Shown one piece after another: positions 1 through 10,966 of a stretch of 64,000 nt of DNA. Source of the stretch: Dugong dugon. Its lineage: Eukaryota; Chordata; Mammalia; Sirenia; Dugongidae. Each line of letters starts with the position of its first letter. Positions within the stretch are counted from its first letter, which is position 1. The notes beneath the pieces are model-generated. The model saw nothing but the letters and a program-made list of their open reading frames with translations. It was not told where the DNA came from and made no database searches. The stretch is taken from positions 1,249,501 through 1,313,500 of the forward strand of contig CM057475.1 in assembly GCA_030035585.1 (NCBI GenBank), read 5' to 3'. The translations under genes and the position numbers were made by a program.

Positions 1-149
1 TTTAACACAAATAATCTCATGAAATGCATGACTGAAAATGATTATCAGTCAAGTCCAAATCATCCACCTTGTAATTTTATGTTGATTAAGGCTCATACTC
101 CACATCCGACTCAGATAGAATTTCATATACTTTATATTGAAATATGTAG

Positions 150-330
150 TGAGAAAAGGCACAAATTTTGGACCAGTCAGTCCTGAGTACAAATATCAGC
201 TCAGCTGTTTACTAGCTTTGTATCTTGTATACAGTTTTTGAATATCATTTTATTCAACTTACAGTGTGAGCATTATCATTGGCTCATTACTTTGATTCAA
301 TTAAACAATGCATATACAAATTCTGAGCAT
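150..330 (+). repeat. MIR-like SINE relic
   Basis: The stretch around 160-260 follows the MIR core: a shared-exon-like phrase 'ggaccagtcagtcctgag', then a 'tttactagctttgtatcttg' block that parallels the MIR 'cttactagctgtgtgacctt' segment. It is strongly diverged. MIR is an ancient tRNA-derived mammalian SINE. The call is by eye and the edges are approximate. Confidence 0.45.
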
Positions 331-1663
331 AATTACTGGATAAGAACTCACTTAACCAATACTATTTCCTCTACTCATTCCATCCTCCTTCCTTATGCCA
401 GTGTCAGGAAAAATTGTGAAAACTTTTGAAATAGGGAAAAAACTGAGTCTCCTGTCTAGTGCACTGGGTTATCTTTGTTTTTTGTTGTCTTTGAGCTATC
501 CTACAATTGTGAAAGCTGTATAAAACTGTTAATACAAGTTATTATCCATAGAAATACAAATTAGTTTTATTTTAGTGGAATGCAATTGATATTTTCTCTG
601 TAGATAGACCCATTTTGCATCTATTTGTATTTTTTTCAGCCTTACTTATCTGTCCTTCTATGTGTGAAATTTTGATTTTGATGCTGAACCAGTTGACTAT
701 CTTACTAATTCTGTCAATCATTAATGAATTAAATAAAATATTGGCACGTGTTTGTTTTATATATGTATGTCTGTCATTTTTTATGTTCTTTAAAAAAGTT
801 ATCCTTATCATCTGACATAGATAGCAATCACTGACTCTTAGAATCAAACCTTATGAAAGGATTTGAGATAGATGGAAACATTTGAGCAATTTATTAGGGA
901 CATGGACAACAGAATAGTACCCTCTATTCTCTATCATTTAATGTTATATTTTGTTTTACGAAAACCTGTCCCTAAATTTAGCAATCACTTGAAAGTAGAA
1001 CTGAAGTAATTGAACTGTGCAGAAAAAAATATTCACATTCATTTCATATGTCTTAGAAGTGTTTGTCTTCTAGGCAGATTCCACAATATTGCTGCAGCTG
1101 ACTTCTAGGAGCTAGTCCAGTGAATCAGCTGTTTGCAGCCAAATCTCCTGCCTAATTAGCTAGGACAATACAATTTCCTGCAGTCATTTATTAGCTCTTG
1201 TTATTCATAGCTACTTGGTCAGCTGTCCTTTTCACCTTGCTATTCCTCTAGCACAGTCTTCCCAGCTGCCCTTAGCTCTCACCACTCTTCCCGTTCTCTC
1301 CTTCCTCAATGAGTTACTCTGTCATCTCCAAGGTTAAGAATAGTAAAGATTCCCCTTATTTCTCCACCAATATACTCCCTTTATCTCTTAGTTTTGTTTT
1401 CTCTTCCCCTTGTCTTAGAGGAAGTGTTGTTCCTTCCTTCATAAATTTGTAGTGCTGTATTGTACAATGGAAATGTACACTGATGTCTTAGAATAACAGT
1501 TTATATATTCATAAGTGAAATTTAGGGGAGGTAACCTATGTAGAATCCCACTATGAGGCCATACCAATTAGGTCCATAATTTTGCCAAGTATTTTGGATT
1601 ATTAATCTAATAATTGTCTACTCAATGAATGCATGTTTGTTTTTCTTACACTATACAATTGAT
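331..1663. other. Unrecognised AT-rich DNA
   Basis: No ORF with coding character, RNA gene or recognisable repeat seen. The short open frames here (63-91 codons) are AT-rich and lack domain-like sequence. The 1080-1440 part is somewhat pyrimidine-rich but I could not assign it. Confidence 0.5.
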
Positions 1664-1814
1664 GGGGTCCTGGTGGCGCAGTGCTTAAGCATTTGGCTGC
1701 TAACCAAAATGTCTACTAGCCAGTCCTCAGAAACCCTATGGGGCTGTTCTACTCTGTCCTACAAGTTTGCTATGAATGGCAACTGACTTGATGGCAGAGT
1801 TTTTTTTTTTTTTT
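1664..1814 (+). repeat. AfroSINE-type tRNA-derived SINE
   Basis: It begins 'ggggtcctggtggcgcagtg', the degenerate A-box head of this family, passes through 'ggctgctaaccaaaatg', carries 'aaaccctatggggctgttct', and ends in a decayed RTE-like tail (around 'tttgctatgaatggcaactg') followed by a 14-base T-run. It is the short form (about 150 bp) of the SINE seen throughout the window. Confidence 0.85.
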
Positions 1815-1979
1815 AATACCATTAATAAGCAAGTTATGCCTTTTGTCTTGAGCATGATATAATTTATGCACCTGAGGGTTTGCTATCTCACTTTGCCTTT
1901 CTCTCCTGCATTTTGAATACCATTATGCAAATAACCACTTGAAAGTTCAGCAAAAATGTTGATGCTGATTATTTATAAG

Positions 1980-2563
1980 AGTCTAGACCCTATGGAAGCA
2001 GTAGTCAGGAATCAAAAGATGTATTGCATTAGGCAAATTTGCTGAAAAAAAACTTGTAAAGTGTTAAAAAACAAACGTACTACTTTGAGGTCTAAGGTGC
2101 ACCTGACCCAAGCCATGGTATTTTTAATCACCTCAGATGCATGCAAAAGCTGGACAATGAATAAAGAAGACCTAAGAAGAATTGATGCATTTGAATCATG
2201 GTGTTGGTGAAGGATACTGACTATACCATGGACTGCCAGAAGAACGAACAAATCTGTCTTGGAAGAAGTACAGCCAGAACACACCTTAGAAGCAAGGATG
2301 GCAAGACTTCGTCTCACGTACTTCGGACATGTTATCCAGAGGGATCAGTCCCTGGAGAAGGGCATTATGCTTGGTAAAGTAGAGGGTCAGCAAAACAGTG
2401 GAAGACTCTCAACCAGATGGATTGACACAGTGGCTGCAACAATGGGCTCAAGCATAACAAGGATTCTGATGACGGTGCAGTATTGTGCAGTGTTGTATTC
2501 TATTGTATATAGTGTGACTATGAGTCAGAACCGACTTGATGGCACCTTACAACAACAATAACA
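1980..2563 (+). mobile_element. RTE/BovB-type LINE, 5'-truncated 3' end
   Basis: The largest open part (2259-2561) and its degraded upstream frame translate to the C-terminal part of an RTE-clade ORF2. Around 2150-2280 one reads a W-containing segment, 'SWTMNKED' and then a 'WCW' plus 'IPWTARRTNKSVLEEV' pattern; further on 'RLRLTYFGHVIQRD' and 'RWIDTVAATMGSS' follow. These are typical of the C-terminal region of RTE reverse transcriptases. The element ends in 'gtgactatgagtcagaaccg' and an ACA-rich tail (2550-2563), as RTE elements do. Only the last 0.58 kb is present, so this is a dead 5'-truncated insertion. Its terminal bases match the tail of the SINEs in this window. Confidence 0.85.
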
Positions 2564-2564
2564 A

Positions 2565-3081
2565 GGCTCTATGGTAGAAATACTGAAAGTATGTACTCTA
2601 CTAGGTATCATTATATATAACCACAAAATATCTGAAATGTGGTGCAATGCTCTGTGTGGCATGGGATATGTTAAACGTTTTGAAAATACGTGGCATCTAA
2701 CTCTTCAAGGTTAGTTCTAGCTGGAACAATATTCTGCATAGCGCTGTTCCCCAAAAACGTATCTTCCCAGGATCTAACATTCAACTGGGTAGCATTCTAA
2801 TTTCTCCCACCATATGCTTCAAATACTTCCTGAAAATTGCTTGATACCTGCCAGTTCATCTATTTCCTCCATAAACCCACTGATAACTTATATCATAAAA
2901 CCAGTCAACCAGCCAACAAAGAAACAAAAAAATTAAGTTTGTAAATGGCCTTCTGTTTTCCAAAATCAGTGTGATCCCTTCATATATTTATTGTCTCTAT
3001 GAACTCACCTCAGGATTTACAGCAAATAACTTTATATTTTTTTATCAAGATTGTCTCTCCTCAGCTCCCAATTCCCGAGAC
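2565..3081. other. Unrecognised DNA
   Basis: No gene or recognisable repeat seen between the RTE tail and the MER5A relic. Confidence 0.5.
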
Positions 3082-3330
3082 AAGTGATTTTCAAAGCCTG
3101 GTTCCTGACTCCACAAGCGCAGTATCACTTAGGAACTTTTTATAAATGCAGATTTTCTGGACTCAATGCACCTTAGATCTGCTGAATTAGAAACCCCAGG
3201 GTGGGGTCCAATGAGATATGCTTTAAATGAGTTGAGTAATTAAAGTTTTAATTCAAGTTAGTATTTTTGAGATAAGATGAAAAAATAAATACAAGTGATT
3301 TTGATGTTCCCTAGAGTTTGAGAACCAGTG
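3082..3330 (-). repeat. MER5A-like hAT-Charlie MITE
   Basis: The text runs from 'agtgattttcaaagcctgg' through 'agtatcacttaggaactttt' and 'ctgctgaattagaaacccca' to 'gattttgatgttccctagag' and 'tttgagaaccagtg'. This follows the MER5A pattern in reverse orientation, with decayed hAT-type terminal inverted repeats related to 'cagtggttctcaaa'. About 50 bp of AT-rich material (about 3235-3290) interrupts it. Confidence 0.75.
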
Positions 3331-3344
3331 CCTTAAGGGTACCT

Positions 3345-5744
3345 GGTTCACAACTAGCCATTCATACAACGCCTTTGTCTTTTTCACTGCCAAACTTTTC
3401 ATGTATTATTTTCTCTTAGAAGTAGATCTTGCCTCCAAAAAAAAAAAGTCTTTTACTTTTTTTTTATTCTATCTCTAAAGTCTCCTTTGGTGATATCCTC
3501 AGTCAAAATAAGTTCTCAGCAACAGTCTCAACTTGTCTTTGGAGATCCAGTTCTTTATCTCAAAATTAAATTGTCAAAGAGAAAAATTAAAAACAGACAT
3601 CTTTCTTTGATTTTATGATTTTTTCTTCCCACAAAACCAAATAATAACCATAAAAATTTCTGACCCTAAATTAATCTTGCCAAGTGCTTTTGTCACCCCG
3701 AATTGTTAATATTTTTTCCTCTTCAAAACCAGTTTTATTTAATTTAAACTTCAAACGGTGTCATGGCTTCAGGAGGGGCAGCGACCACTTTGTGACCTGA
3801 TATCAGTTGATCCCAGTAAAAGGGGGAGGGCAGGGTACATTCTATCATGTTAAGATTAAACAATGGCTGATCTATTCTTATCCCTCCTCTTCTAGTTACA
3901 AGCTTCATTGTAAGAGCCTACTTTGAGCCATTTGCTTTTTTTGGGAAGCAGAATGGTCTACCTATGTGCATATAGAATAACTGCTCAGAAAAAACCTTAT
4001 GTTTCAATTTATTTGAGTTTTGATTATTTTTAACAATGCCCTGAATTTACATTTTAATTGCTCAATAAATAATAAATGTTCTCCTGACAAAAAATTACAA
4101 TAAACATGTAAGATGTTACCTATTGGGACAAATGATGGTTTAGAGTGCTTCAGAAGAAATGAAGGAATTAATGTATATTTCATGTAAAAAAAAATGGGGA
4201 ATAAAATAATTAACCCTGAAAAATGGGAAATTCTTAGGAAGGAAAAAGTGGAGAGAACATCTTTTAATCCTGACAACATGGTGTGAACAAAGCAGAACTT
4301 TGGCAGTCTGAAGGGTATGTAGGTAGAATGCTCTGTAGCAAGGGTCACTAAATTGGTCTCCGGTAAGAGGGAAGGAGAGTTGAGGGTACGGGTAGTAAGT
4401 CCATATCTAAAAATGATTAGAATAATAAAAGAATTTTCTAGAAAGTAACTACTCCTCATACTTAGTAACTTTTGCAAGGAATATTTTTAAGGTAGAGAGA
4501 CAACTCAGGATAGTAATCCAATAGTATAGCTATGAATTACCAAAAGATGGCCTGGAATAAGTGGTCACAATAAGAATGAAAGGGAAAGAAAAGACACAAA
4601 ATAATTTAAACAAGATTTAAAGAGGATGCATGAAAGGCTTCAACATGCTATTGATTGAATGCAAGTGAAATGAGGATTAAACTTTTAGATACAGAGGAGT
4701 GGCTATAAATTTTTCTACCTCGGCTACAAAATTGAGAGGGGGGTAGAACATGCTGCTCTGTGCTAGCCTCGCATCCCTGCCCCTTTCCCACAGTGGCAAA
4801 TTTTGTCCCAGCCTACCTGTGCCCTGTGCCCCAGGCTTACAGCAAACCTTTCTACTTATTAGAGCACAAGATGTGACCACAAGAGAGCAGTGAGTAACAA
4901 TCTATTTATTGGTGTTACCATCCTTCTTGAATTGGCAGCCATACGCAGGAGGTGTTCTTACTACATGAGAGTGTTCTTACCTCAGGGAGGATGGACAACA
5001 AGTTTTACTTTTCCCTTATCTTTAATTATGAAATAAAACAAAGGAAAAATATCACTGTTTTTAAGAAAGTTCTTGCATTACTCACTGGCTGTCAGCTCCA
5101 TGCACCCCACCTGCCTCTGAAAGAGCTCTAGCTGTGGGGGACCACCCCTTGCATTTGGCTGCCAATGCAAGTTGAGGGGGTGACATCAATAAATAGCTTG
5201 TTGTTCAATGCTGTTGTGTAGTCATATCTTTTTTTTTATCATGAATTCCCTGGAACTCACTACAGACCCCAAGCTGTATGTTTTGAAATAATGTTCAAAC
5301 ACTTAACTGTCTTTGACCAATTCAAGGAAACGTTTATTAATATATGGTTCAGATAAATAAGAGCAAATCAAAATCAAAATAAAATTAAAGATTCTTATAT
5401 TTTGATAGGCCTGTTAAAATTTCTCTAGGTCCATAAACAATTTTGCATGTGAACTGTCCACTTCTTGCTTTTTAAATATCCCAGAGTCTAGGTCCCTGGG
5501 TCATGGTGAGGATGTGCCATATGGTTAACTATGATACCCCTCACACATTCTAATTCTTCCAAGTATAGCAGGCTATTGATTTGTTTTCTTAAGAATTAGG
5601 GGTCTGAGAACACCCCTTACTTTTATTTTGGAAGGCTGGTAGAAGTCAGGGATGATTCACAGTTTGAGAAATGCACTATTGGGAAAGTGAGATCTTTACC
5701 ACTTACCTTGCAATGGCCATATTCTAAGACCTCTCCATGTAGTA
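3345..5744. other. Unrecognised DNA, no gene seen
   Basis: No supported feature. A minus-strand open frame of 157 codons (4004-4477) and one of 67 codons (4677-4880) lie here. Neither has a recognisable domain, so I do not call them genes. The segment about 4690-5215 is less AT-rich than its surroundings and ends near 'aataaatag', but no gene model follows from it. Confidence 0.5.
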
Positions 5745-5940
5745 TTTAATACAACTTACATCTATGCTCAAAGCAACCCATTATATGCCCATCATACTGA
5801 AGGCTTGTACCCATAGAGAGTTTAAGGGATTAGCCTCAATTCACACAATGGTGGAGCTGGGATTTGAACACAGGTGGACTCATTCCAAACCTCGGGCTTC
5901 TAGTTGCTGAGCTAGAATGTCTGACACAACATTGTGGACT
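5745..5940 (-). repeat. MIR SINE
   Basis: Reading the minus strand gives the MIR core and tRNA-like head: the plus strand shows 'agagagtttaagggattagc', 'ggtggagctgggatttgaac' and 'tagttgctgagctagaatg', the reverse complement of the MIR 'ttcgaatcccggctctgcca' to 'ttgcctaagttacttaacctc' region. Diverged, as expected of an ancient SINE. Confidence 0.7.
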
Positions 5941-6069
5941 CAGACACTCAGCTGTATATCCCAGATCATCATCATAAAACAGTTTTTGCAAAAATGACTC
6001 ATCAACCCTCCTCTTCAGCATGGTGCTTCTCTTTATTTAAAACAAACCTTACATCTTAATGCTTCCTTA

Positions 6070-6405
6070 TTGCTGGAAGGTAACTTTGAGTGTGTTTCAA
6101 CTCATAATGACACTATGTCACAGAGGAAAACTGTTCCTTAGGTTTTTTTTTTTTTTTTTAATTGCTGGGCTTTAAGTAAAGGTTTACAATTCAAGTTAGT
6201 CTCTCATACACAAATTTATACATACATCGTTACGTGAACCTAGTTGCTTTCCCTATACTGTGACAGCACACTCTTCCTTTCCACCCTGATTTTCCCTCCC
6301 TTAGGGTTTTTAAGGCTGTAATCTTTATGCAAACAGATCACCAGTTGGTGGGTGCAAACCACGAATCTTTCCATTAGCAGTCAAGCACTTAACCATTGGG
6401 CACAA
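6070..6405 (-). repeat. AfroSINE (long form), split by an L1 3' fragment
   Basis: Minus-strand SINE whose tail lies at 6070-6140 ('tttcaactcataatgacact') and whose tRNA-like head lies at 6370-6400 ('agcacttaaccattgggca' as seen on the plus strand). The middle part, 'ggctgtaatctttatgcaaa' and 'agatcaccagttggtgggtg', marks the long subfamily. The element is interrupted at 6148-6297 by another repeat. Confidence 0.8.
6148..6297 (-). mobile_element. Antisense LINE 3'-end fragment nested in a SINE
   Basis: A T-run (6143-6159) opens a 150-bp segment containing 'ctttaagtaaaggtttacaa' and 'tctctcatacacaaatttat', which resembles the reverse complement of an L1 3' terminus. The SINE text resumes right after it. 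A short direct repeat, about 'ccttagg(g)ttttt', flanks it at 6136-6147 and 6298-6310 and looks like the target-site duplication. Subfamily unknown. Confidence 0.65.
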
Positions 6406-6409
6406 GATA

Positions 6410-8055
6410 CACAAAAGTCCAGCAGCTGGTAAGAAGCTGATTTTACAGGAACCCCTCCAATCTCTTCCTGTAAACTTGCAGGGGATGACACTAACAGCTA
6501 ATATTCATCACACTCTCACTTTGCCCACCTACTCATGTCACTTTGGAGCCTCACAGTAGACCTATTATCCATACTTTAAAAATGAGAAAATGAATACTTA
6601 CAAAAGTGAAGACATCTGATTAGGGTTGAAAAGGGATGTAGGAGGCAGGAACAAATTCAGTGCAAGGACTGTCTGGCCTTACCCAGGTTCTTCCATCCAC
6701 AGCGCATGATTTTATATACAATCTTGCTCCGGACAGAGTAGACTAAACCATGGATTGCTGGCCTATTCTCCTATTGCAATAATTTTTCCTTGAGTTGGGT
6801 AAGAATATACCCTGGGAATAGAATCAAATTAACCACCACATTGTCCTTGGAAGGGAAGGGACAGTACAGGAATTACCTCATTTATCTCCAGAGCTGCAAG
6901 GAAATATCAAAAGACACAGATTATTCCAGCTTTTTACCTGGGACCAGCATTCGTTAACATTGTGATAAGAAAAAATGTAACGCCTCATTCTTTTGACGTG
7001 AATATATTTGTCAGTAAACCTGAGCAAGCTTTAACAGTGCACGAACTACTTGTCTTAATTTTTATATGAGACATCTTTTCATATGTTTCTCTATTTTTAT
7101 TGATTTTATTGTTTTCTTTAAACTTTCTATGTGTTAGGAAGTTTAGCCTCTGTCACTGTCACACTTCTTAAGTATGAAAAATTTAGGTTTTTTATTTGTG
7201 CTGATATTTTGCCCACAAGTTTTATCTAATCTAGTCAAATATACTAACCCTTTTCTTTAATGCTTTGGCTTTGGAGTCTTGCCTGAGAAGATTTTCTCTC
7301 CCTTTTATGGTTTGGGTTGTACTATCAAAAAAAAACAAGATATAATTTCTTAGTTTTTAAGCCTCCACATTTTTTTTTTTTTTAACATCACTCAGGGGTA
7401 TTTTAATTTATTTTTCATAGCAGCATTATATAATTCTTCTTAGGTTCTTATACAAGCAATGTAAATAATAATTTATTCACCTAGCTTGGATCTATTCTTC
7501 TATTTCACAGATATTAACAGTGTAATTACATGTAAAACATTTATTTATGTAGCTTTTCTAACAGCCACTTATTAAATTATCTTAATACAGCAATATGCTA
7601 TTTTTAGTTTACCAGATATGCAATCAGAATCATCTAAGAATAAAGCTAATTTTGCTCTTTCATTCAATTTTCAAAACCTATATTTATTTCACATATCTAT
7701 ATTTATGGACAAATACAAAATAATATTCACTAATATTTTTCTTAAATGTCTGTCATGCACACTTAGCAATAAATCTACTGCTAAAGTAATAACAGCTAAA
7801 TTATTATTAAGAATCAGTACTGAATTTGGTAATGACAATTTTCTCTAATTTAATTAATGGTGAATGTATAAATAGATTTCCAATTACTAAAGCTTATTTG
7901 ATCCCTGGAAACAACCGGTTTTGTGCTGTATTTTCTGCCTGCTTTTGAATAATGGTTAATATGACTTTAGTTATACATGTTTCCTTGGTTTTCAGAAACA
8001 TAATATATAGTTGTGTAGTTTTATTTTTTCCTTAGTATGTATTTTTAAAAATTGA
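6410..8055. other. Old intergenic DNA with possible MIR and LINE relics
   Basis: About 6500-6640 resembles a minus-strand MIR ('attatccatactttaaaaat', 'gagaaaatgaatacttacaa'). About 7070-7560 resembles antisense L1M/HAL1 text ('tttctttaatgctttggctt', 'agtcttgcctgagaagattt'). Both are weak. No gene seen; the 76-codon plus frame at 7618-7848 has no domain-like sequence. Confidence 0.4.
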
Positions 8056-8061
8056 GAACAG

Positions 8062-8070
8062 AAGATGGCG
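8062..8070 (+). promoter_or_regulatory. YY1-like site at the L1-A 5' end
   Basis: 'AAGATGGCG' sits within about 10 bp of the L1 start and fits the YY1 consensus core (ATGG with the preceding AA). The human L1 5'UTR has a functional YY1 site at a comparable position that directs the start of transcription. L1-C ('CAAGATGGC', 42135-42143) and L1-B ('CAACATGGCG', 39579-39588) keep the same motif at the same place. Binding is inferred. Confidence 0.55.
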
Positions 8071-8358
8071 CTCTAGGCAGAAACACCACGCCGTCCCTCC
8101 ATAGCAAAGATCCGAAAAACTAAGCCTAACAGAGAATCAACAATCCTGAAACCCTAGAACACCAAATGAAGAGATAAAGAACTCAGCCAAACACCAAACG
8201 GAGTGAGAATACTAAAAGAGAACGGAGAACGAGGAGAGACTCATGCAGAGATTCCTTACCAGCTAACGCAGCGCGGATCCACCATCTTGGATTCCTATAG
8301 GAGACCAGCAAACGGGAGAGCAGACTTGCAGAGCATCTGGTCGGAGACAGAACGACCG

Positions 8359-9206
8359 GTAAACTGTGGTGCGCGCTCTCCCACCACCCACCCCTCTCCG
8401 CCTCAGCTGGGGATCCCCTGCTCTCCGTGGCCAGGGTCCCTGAGCTGGGGGGCGCCGGTGCTTGGATTCCGCGCGCCCGGGCTGAAGGCTTTCTGGGAGC
8501 CGTTTGCTGGCACCTAGCGAAGCTTTTCCTGCCGCCTCCCCCTCCTTTTGCCTGGGTGCCTGGTTCCGAGTGCCGTCTCTGCTCTCTCCTGCGGGGCTGT
8601 AGGGCTGCGTGCGGGCGTGTGGCTGTTTCTAGGTCTGGGCTCCCGCGTGGGTGGGATCCCGGGGCCTTTGTTTGTTCGCCCCTCTGCTTTCCGTGGCCGG
8701 AGTCCCTGAGCTGGGGGGCGCCGGTGCTTGGATTCCGCGCGCCCGGGCTGGAGGCTTTCTGGGAGCTGTTTGCTGGCACCTAGCGAAACTTTTTCTGCCG
8801 CCTCCCCCTCCTTTTGCCTGGGTACCTGGTTCCGAGTGCTGTCTCTGCTCTCTCCTGTGGGGCTGTAGGGCTGCGTGCGGGCGTGTGGCTGTTTCTAGGT
8901 CTGGGCTCCCTCGTGGGTGGGATCCCGGGGCCTTTGTTCGTTGGCCCCTCTGCTCCCCGTGGCCACGGTCACTTAACCCCGAGACTACCGGCTTCTTGGA
9001 ATTCGCGCCCCTGAGTGGGGGCTCTCTGGGTCCCATTTGTAGGCACTGACTGCTGGTGTTGCCCTTTTTTTTTTTCTCAATTTTATTTTTCTTCCTTTTT
9101 TGATTAGTTTTGTCATCTTTTACCTCTTTTTCCCTTTTGTCTTTCTTCATTGCTTAATTTCTCGTCTCTCTATCTCTTCCTTCTCTTTCTGATCCCTGAA
9201 TACCAG
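8359..9206 (+). other. Putative intron in the L1-A 5'UTR
   Basis: The 848-bp segment starts with GTAAAC (donor 'ACCG^GTAAAC') and ends with 'ATACCAG' (acceptor 'CCAG^GCGATG'). A long polypyrimidine tract runs from about 9155 to 9190, just upstream of the acceptor. Joining 8358 to 9207 gives the arrangement found at 42432/42433 in L1-C, with one CpG-type change (ccg to ctg). It would remove all monomers. That this sequence is spliced is inferred from the comparison. Confidence 0.7.
8427..9050 (+). repeat. Tandem 266-bp 5'UTR monomers of L1-A
   Basis: A GC- and CpG-rich unit beginning 'gtggccagggtccctgagct' starts at 8427 and repeats at 8693 with near identity; a degenerate third copy starts at 8959 and fades by about 9050. 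The start-to-start spacing is 266 bp both times. Mouse L1 5'UTRs are built from tandem promoter monomers of about 200 bp, and this array looks analogous. L1-B has only one diverged unit of this kind (about 39907-40010), and L1-C has none. Confidence 0.9.
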
Positions 9207-9745
9207 GCGATGTATGCCTCTGTACCTTCTGGCCAGGCTGAGCTGTGAAAATTGAGACCGACTCCCCCAGACCTCATAGCTGCATCGGTGGGATCCCTGG
9301 GAACTTTGCAGTTCTTTAACTTTTCTGATTTTTATCTGGTCATTCTTTCCTTTTCTTTCTCTTCCCCCTTCTGGTTTCCTCCATCCCATAGTCTCTCATC
9401 CGTACATTCCAACGACAAGCTCCCCTAGCATTCTTTTATGTTTGTACGCTTTTTGCTCCTCCTCCTCTCTCCTCTCTCCCATATCCAGCTTAGCTTCACA
9501 CATAACCATATTCCCGCTGCACCCTACCTACCTGCACCGTGCACTAGACATCACATCACCAAGCGGTGCAGGCACGCCCTATTGGAACCTGCCCAGCACT
9601 GACTACCGACCGTCCTGGTGGCTGCGGTGAGTGCCACAAGCAACCCATCCCAGTGGCTCCTCCTCAACTAGATCTGCCCAGCTGTACCACAAGAACGAAA
9701 AAAAAAAAAAATCTACAATCAATAAACGAGAGAAATATCTACTGA

Positions 9746-10795
9746 ATGCCCCGAAAACAGCAAACAATATCAAAACATTTACAAAAACAAGACAAGATGG
9801 CTCCAATAGGCGTCCAAATTAAAACACCAGATAACTCTCCTGTGGAAGAAAATGCGCTAGAAGTACATGATACGGAACTCAAATCACTAATACTCAGAAT
9901 TTTCCAAGAACTGCGGCAAAAAGCTGACAAACATGAGGAAAAAATAGACAAATTTATGGAAAATACAGACAAAAAATTGGAAGAATTCAGGAAGATGATG
10001 CAAGAACAAAATGCCAAAATAAATTCACAACTCAAAATTATACAAAAACAACTATTAGAAATCCAAAAGATAAACAACAAGATTTCAGAAATGGACGGTG
10101 TCATAGAAGGGCTGAGAAGTAGATTTGAAACCATGGAAGACAGGATCAGTGGAACTGAAGACAAACACTTGGATACAACTCTGTTTCAGGAAAACTCAGA
10201 AAAAAGAACAAAGAAAAATGAAGAGACCCTGAGAGTTATGTGGGGCACAATTAAAAGCAAAAACTTACGAGTGATTGGCATACCAGAATAGGGGGAGAAA
10301 ACAGAAAACACAGAGAGGATCATTGAGGAACTGCTGACAGAAAACTTTCCCAATATCATGAAAGATGAAAAGCTGGTCATCCAAGAAGCTCAACGAACCC
10401 CATATAGAAGAGACCCCAAAAGAAAATCACCAAGACATATCATATTCACACTCGCTAAAACTAAAGACAAACAAAGAATCCTGAGAGCAGCTCGTGAAAA
10501 ACAAGAAGTCACATACAGAGGAGAAACAATAAGACTAAGCTCAGATTATTCGGCAGAAACCATGCAGGCAAGAAGGCAATGGGATGACATATATAAAATC
10601 TTGAAAGAAAAAAATTGTCAGCCAAGAATAATATATCCTGCAAAACTCTCATTCAGATTTGATGGTGAAATTAGGTCATTTCCAGATAAACAGAAACTAA
10701 AGGAATATGCAAAAGTCAAACCAAACTTACAAGAATTATTAAAGGGAGTTCTTCGATCTGAGGACAAACAGCTTAAGCCCTCAGGCAGGACCTAG
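9746..10795 (+). pseudogene. L1-A ORF1 (RNA-binding chaperone), one stop
   Basis: Encodes the L1 ORF1 protein, the trimeric RNA-binding and nucleic-acid chaperone of the L1 ribonucleoprotein. The frame is 350 codons including the terminator (human ORF1p is 338 aa). Residues 1-50 are the N-terminal part, about 50-150 is a K/E/Q-rich coiled coil ('EEKIDKFMENTDKKLEEF'), about 150-250 is the RRM-like domain ('NLRVIGIPE'), and the rest is the C-terminal domain ('SAETMQARRQWDDIYK', 'PAKLSFRFDGEIRSFPD'). A TAG at 10289-10291 replaces the CAG present in L1-C and L1-D, just after the RRM motif; otherwise the frame is intact. ORF1 and ORF2 are about 430 bp apart. Start chosen at the first ATG, shared with L1-C. 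Confidence 0.92.
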
Positions 10796-10966
10796 GACCT
10801 AGGACGCAGGTTAACATGAACCAGATACCATTCTAGGAACTGAACTACAGACGACTTTCCAAAAACAAAAGACATACAACAGAGAATCAGAGAAATCAAT
10901 CAAAGGACGACAACAACATCAAAACAATGAAAGAGGGAACAAACGGCATAGGTATAGAACCTTCTA

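Noticed and set aside
4004..4477. 157-codon minus-strand frame in non-repeat DNA
   Set aside because: AT-rich, no domain, no splice context or conserved start visible; nothing supports coding.
8183..9150. Long minus- and plus-strand open frames (104-198 codons) over the L1-A 5'UTR monomers
   Set aside because: GC-rich DNA has few stops; the 266-bp period is not a multiple of three, so the same repeat is read in different frames; no domain and no conservation in L1-B. An antisense ORF0-like product cannot be excluded but is unsupported.
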